The notes under the pieces are model-generated. The model saw nothing but the letters and a program-made list of their open reading frames with translations, had not been told where the DNA came from and did not search any database. A program made the translations under genes and the position numbers. A stretch of DNA of 64,000 nt from Solea solea (Eukaryota > Chordata > Actinopteri > Pleuronectiformes > Soleidae), in NCBI RefSeq assembly GCF_958295425.1, contig NC_081144.1:8307186-8371185 (forward strand), read 5' to 3'. Below, in pieces: positions 48,387 through 64,000 of this stretch. Each line of letters starts with the position of its first letter. Position 1 is the stretch's first letter.

Positions 48387-48650
48387 CTTTGCACGTACAG
48401 TACATTTAAAGGGCTCAGCAGTCACACAGCGCAGGTCCGCGGCAGTTTGTAGTCCTGTTGCCGTAATTTTGTAGTTTATTTCGGCGTTTCGGGGCCGCGG
48501 CGCACGCGCAACGCATGGGACGCTGGATCGTGTAGTTTCTTGACGTCGCAATGCTACATGGGAGTCGTAGTTTAAAGTACATTGACTGCGTGCGGCCAAG
48601 CACGCACTCACTTCTGCTCTGCTGACGTCATCTTTGTTATTAAGAGCCAC
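48387..48650 (-). promoter_or_regulatory. rsbn1 CpG-rich 5' region with CRE
   Basis: A GC- and CpG-rich stretch (GGGGCCGCGGCGCACGCGCAA near 48490) resembles an NRF1-type promoter. A perfect palindromic CRE, TGACGTCA, is at 48623-48630, and GGGAGTCGTAGTTT at about 48559-48572 resembles a ZNF143 site. The rsbn1 frame stays open upstream of its ATG through this whole stretch without another ATG. Confidence 0.6.
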
Positions 48651-50421
48651 TTGCCACTAGAGGCAGTAGTTATCAAAACCTCAACTTAAACCTTTATTTG
48701 GAGGCTATTTGACATGTTTGGGACTCCACATGAAGTAATATAAGCTAATATTGTTATATTACTTCATTTAGAATCAGGTTCAGATTGCACTTGTTTGTCT
48801 TTTTGTTACTGCACATAATAGGGTTATAGCTTTTTATTATATAAACCAGTGGTCACACACTGCACATGTTAAATAAAATGTCTCCAAGTAAAATTATTTT
48901 TCACCAAATAGGTCTATTTATTTTTTTATTTTTTTAAAGAAATTTACTGCAATGTTTGGCTTTTTAGTTTTAAACAAGTTTTTGAAATATTTCCAAAATA
49001 TTTATGTTTTCTCATTTTATGACAGTGGTCTAATACATTTGTGAAGTACAAGATACTAGTTGTTTTTTTTAATTACAAATAAATCAAACAACCCCAGTTG
49101 TGTATTTCTCAGTAAACCTTTATTTATCAGTGCATGAACGGAATGCCATGACCAGATTATTTGTTTTCAACCATTATTGTTATATCATTTCCTCTCAGTT
49201 CCCTTAAAAAAATAATGAAACAATTTACAGAGGATTTTTCTTTTCTGCATGAAGGCAAATGTTTTTTTTTTTTACAGGTGCTGTACAATTTATAAACATT
49301 TAAAACTACAATGATGTTAAAATTAAGATAATGTTGTTCTATCTTGGAGCAATGCAAGGCCACGGTATCATACATAATAATGAACAGTAAATAATTATTC
49401 AACAATAAAGTGGACAATAAATTAATAAGTGGCCTCACAGACCAGAAGATGCACGTGTTATTCCTGTACATCCTTTCACTGGCAGGCTGATGAGCAACCA
49501 ACCACTAGATGTCTCTGTACTCCACGTTAACAACATCGAGACAACATATTTCATCTTCAGAGCAGGGTACAACTGATTCCAATAAATATATATAGTTTTT
49601 TAAGAAGCCTATGAGCTCCTGTTTAATTCAATTTGATAAACTTCACAGAGGAATTTCAAATAGAACTCCCACAAAAGAAGTCAAGCCATTCTTCACATGT
49701 TGCAATATGTGCAACCACACATTCCTTCCTTCCATATGTGGGGAAATGAATTGCGTTCTTTGTGAGTCTAGCTTTAGTTTATGTCACCATAGTGACAGCC
49801 ATGATGTTGTTAATAATTAACAGCTAAGCAAAAATATACATGCACTTGTTTCTCACATTATTGGTCATGTTGTAAATAAAAAAATAGATCAAAAATAGAT
49901 TTGGAGGTTAGAGTGAGGAGAATTATGTTTTTGTGCCTACATTAATGATGATAAAAATACCAATATCTCTTAAACTTTTAAGTAAGTTGAAGGCAAAGGT
50001 CTCACTTATTACAATCAAACCCTGACAATTCAACTCATCTAAATTATGTGTCAATATGTGTAGTCATTTTTGTTAAATAATATGTTTCTGAATATAGTTG
50101 ATGCTACAGTAATATTGAAAATACACAGGTCTACCAGTCGGTCTACCAGTTGTATACACACGCACACACACACACACACAGCCAGAGGACCAAAAATACA
50201 GAGCTGCTAACAGTAGATAACATATGGATCAGGCTGATGTTTACAGAACATGTAATATTAGAAATAGAATGCATAGGTTTGCAGTGTTGTTGTTTCGCAT
50301 GGTGACGGTCATTTACACATTCTATTTCTATATTGAAAATCCACATCATAAGTGAAATGACAGCACGGGTATGTGCACAAACGGTTCTGTTTACGTATAA
50401 TTTCAATAAATTACATTATGC
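48651..50421. other. Intergenic DNA between rsbn1 and magi3
   Basis: AT-rich, no coding exon recognised. In humans PHTF1 lies between RSBN1 and MAGI3; no trace of it is seen here. Confidence 0.55.
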
Positions 50422-50427
50422 TTTATT
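50422..50427 (-). terminator. Candidate magi3 polyadenylation signal
   Basis: TTTATT on the + strand (AATAAA on the - strand), about 750 bp downstream of the magi3 stop codon. Confidence 0.35.
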
Positions 50428-51174
50428 ATCATCACACATGTAACAAACATTAGAATTATAACCACAAGTATCTGGTCTGCTGATTGATGCATATGAAGCT
50501 CCTGGATAGTGTATGCCAACCCTCTGATAAGCCAATTAAATCAGGGTGTCTCAGTGTGTGTGAATACAGTCGCACACACATACACACACGATTTATAGCA
50601 ATCCACAAGTCTAGTCAGGCTCTCAAAGAACAGACTGTAAATAAATCAGAAGAGAGTGAAGCCACCTTAGAACTTCACCAACCTCTTTTTTTTACATGCA
50701 TCAGTGACAGCAACAGTGACTTAGTCTTGCCAGGAAGAGGAAATGAGTGATTGTAGGGATGTGCCTTAAACCTTTAAAGTGACGAAGAAGAAAAAAAAAG
50801 TTGGATCCTTCATTGTGATGTGAGTAGCCGGAAGGAGCAGTTCACTCACTTACCCACAAACAGTCTCACAGTGAGTGCAACACAGAGCAGCTTCTTTTCC
50901 CAGAGTCTGTGATTGGCACAAAGCAGACAATCTAAAACACACACATCATCCATCTCACTCATGTAAGTACGAGCATGTACATCAGCAGGTTGATGCAAAC
51001 TAACCAAGGCAAACTGGGTGAAGAAAAAAAAATAAAAAAATCACAAGCAATGAGAAGCTATGTTGCTGGTTACACAGTGATTTGCTTTGTTCAAGAAAAA
51101 AAAGAATATAATTCCATTGTGGATGTCCACACTTTAGAGGCTCAGCTTTCTGTTGATAAATGCAGAGACAGATA

Positions 51175-63456
<12,282 letters not shown>

Positions 63457-64000
63457 CTGAAACAATCATGAGTTTTTCTGTGAAACAGCCAAAGCACAAT
63501 GAGAACTCTGGGAGGAGTGACGACATAGACATTATACAATCATACAACTGATGGTATTATCACAGTGAGTATTAACCGTTTGTACAACTCTCAAATGTAC
63601 AGATGTACATGTGATGGAGAGAGGCAGTAAAAGAGAACAAGATCTCCTTGAGAGGGAAGAGACTCTTGTCACCCTTGGCCTGGCTGAGATATATGCCTGG
63701 ACGGTCAGCTGAATTGCTGACTTGCTACGTTGGCTCAGATTCAAAAGCCCACCTACACAATCAATACCATCTCCTAGCAAACACAGCAAATGTTACACTC
63801 GAGCTCCATGCCCCCGATGAAGTGCTTGCTCTAATGAATTGTCGAGTAACTAAGCGCCCACATGATAAGAGGTAAGGTAAGTAAAACACAGGGTCTCAGA
63901 ATGTTCTACACTTACTGACAGGAAGTCAAAACCAACGTTTCACTACCCTGCCCACGGTCTGCTATTATAACCCAATTTAATAAATTGCAGTTCCGTTTTT
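63457..64000 (-). other. magi3 intron running off the window
   Basis: No further magi3 exon is recognisable. The next upstream exon should carry the first half of PDZ1 and end with one nucleotide of the split Gly codon. Confidence 0.6.

Overview
This is a vertebrate, almost certainly teleost fish, nuclear window. It has split genes with GT-AG introns and short-to-medium intron sizes, many (CA)n, (TA)n and (GATA)n arrays, and numerous small hAT-type elements with 8-bp target duplications. The translated exons match fish/vertebrate families. All family assignments come from reading the translated exons and from memory of those families; no database search was run.

Layout. (1) 1-14.1 kb, + strand: no solid protein gene, but two adjacent microRNA hairpins, mir-29b (about 8.78-8.86 kb) and mir-29a/c (about 9.01-9.08 kb). 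A TATA box, a possible signal-peptide exon and a few well-spliced orphan exons lie upstream and may belong to the miRNA host transcript. (2) 14.5-20.5 kb, - strand: a CD46/Tecrem-like complement regulator with four sushi domains, a Thr/Pro stalk, a transmembrane segment and a short basic tail. (3) 22.9-26.2 kb, - strand: a two-Ig-domain receptor of the pIgR/CD300 type. (4) 27.8-39.2 kb, + strand: ptpn22, the lymphoid PEST phosphatase, complete in 26 coding exons. (5) 41.2-48.4 kb, - strand: rsbn1, complete in 7 coding exons, tail-to-tail with ptpn22. (6) 51.2-63.5 kb, - strand: the 3' part of magi3 (half of PDZ1, then PDZ2-PDZ5 and the C-terminal region), continuing beyond the right edge.

Two ancestral neighbourhoods meet here. 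The mir-29b/29a pair next to a CD46-like gene in tail-to-tail orientation mirrors human 1q32 (CD46 and the MIR29B2/MIR29C host), where PIGR and its relatives are also near. The ptpn22-rsbn1-magi3 block mirrors human 1p13.2. Three of the five protein genes act in immunity: complement control, an Ig-type surface receptor, and antigen-receptor signalling.

The most notable observations are: tandem duplication of a phase-compatible exon triplet in the C-terminal half of ptpn22; a V-Ig domain that has lost its canonical second cysteine in a receptor with an arginine in its transmembrane segment; the mir-29/CD46 linkage; an rsbn1 upstream reading frame that stays open and resembles the human N-terminus but has no ATG; a BED-finger hAT transposon 20 bp from an rsbn1 splice donor; and a 41-bp-stem hairpin in an rsbn1 intron.
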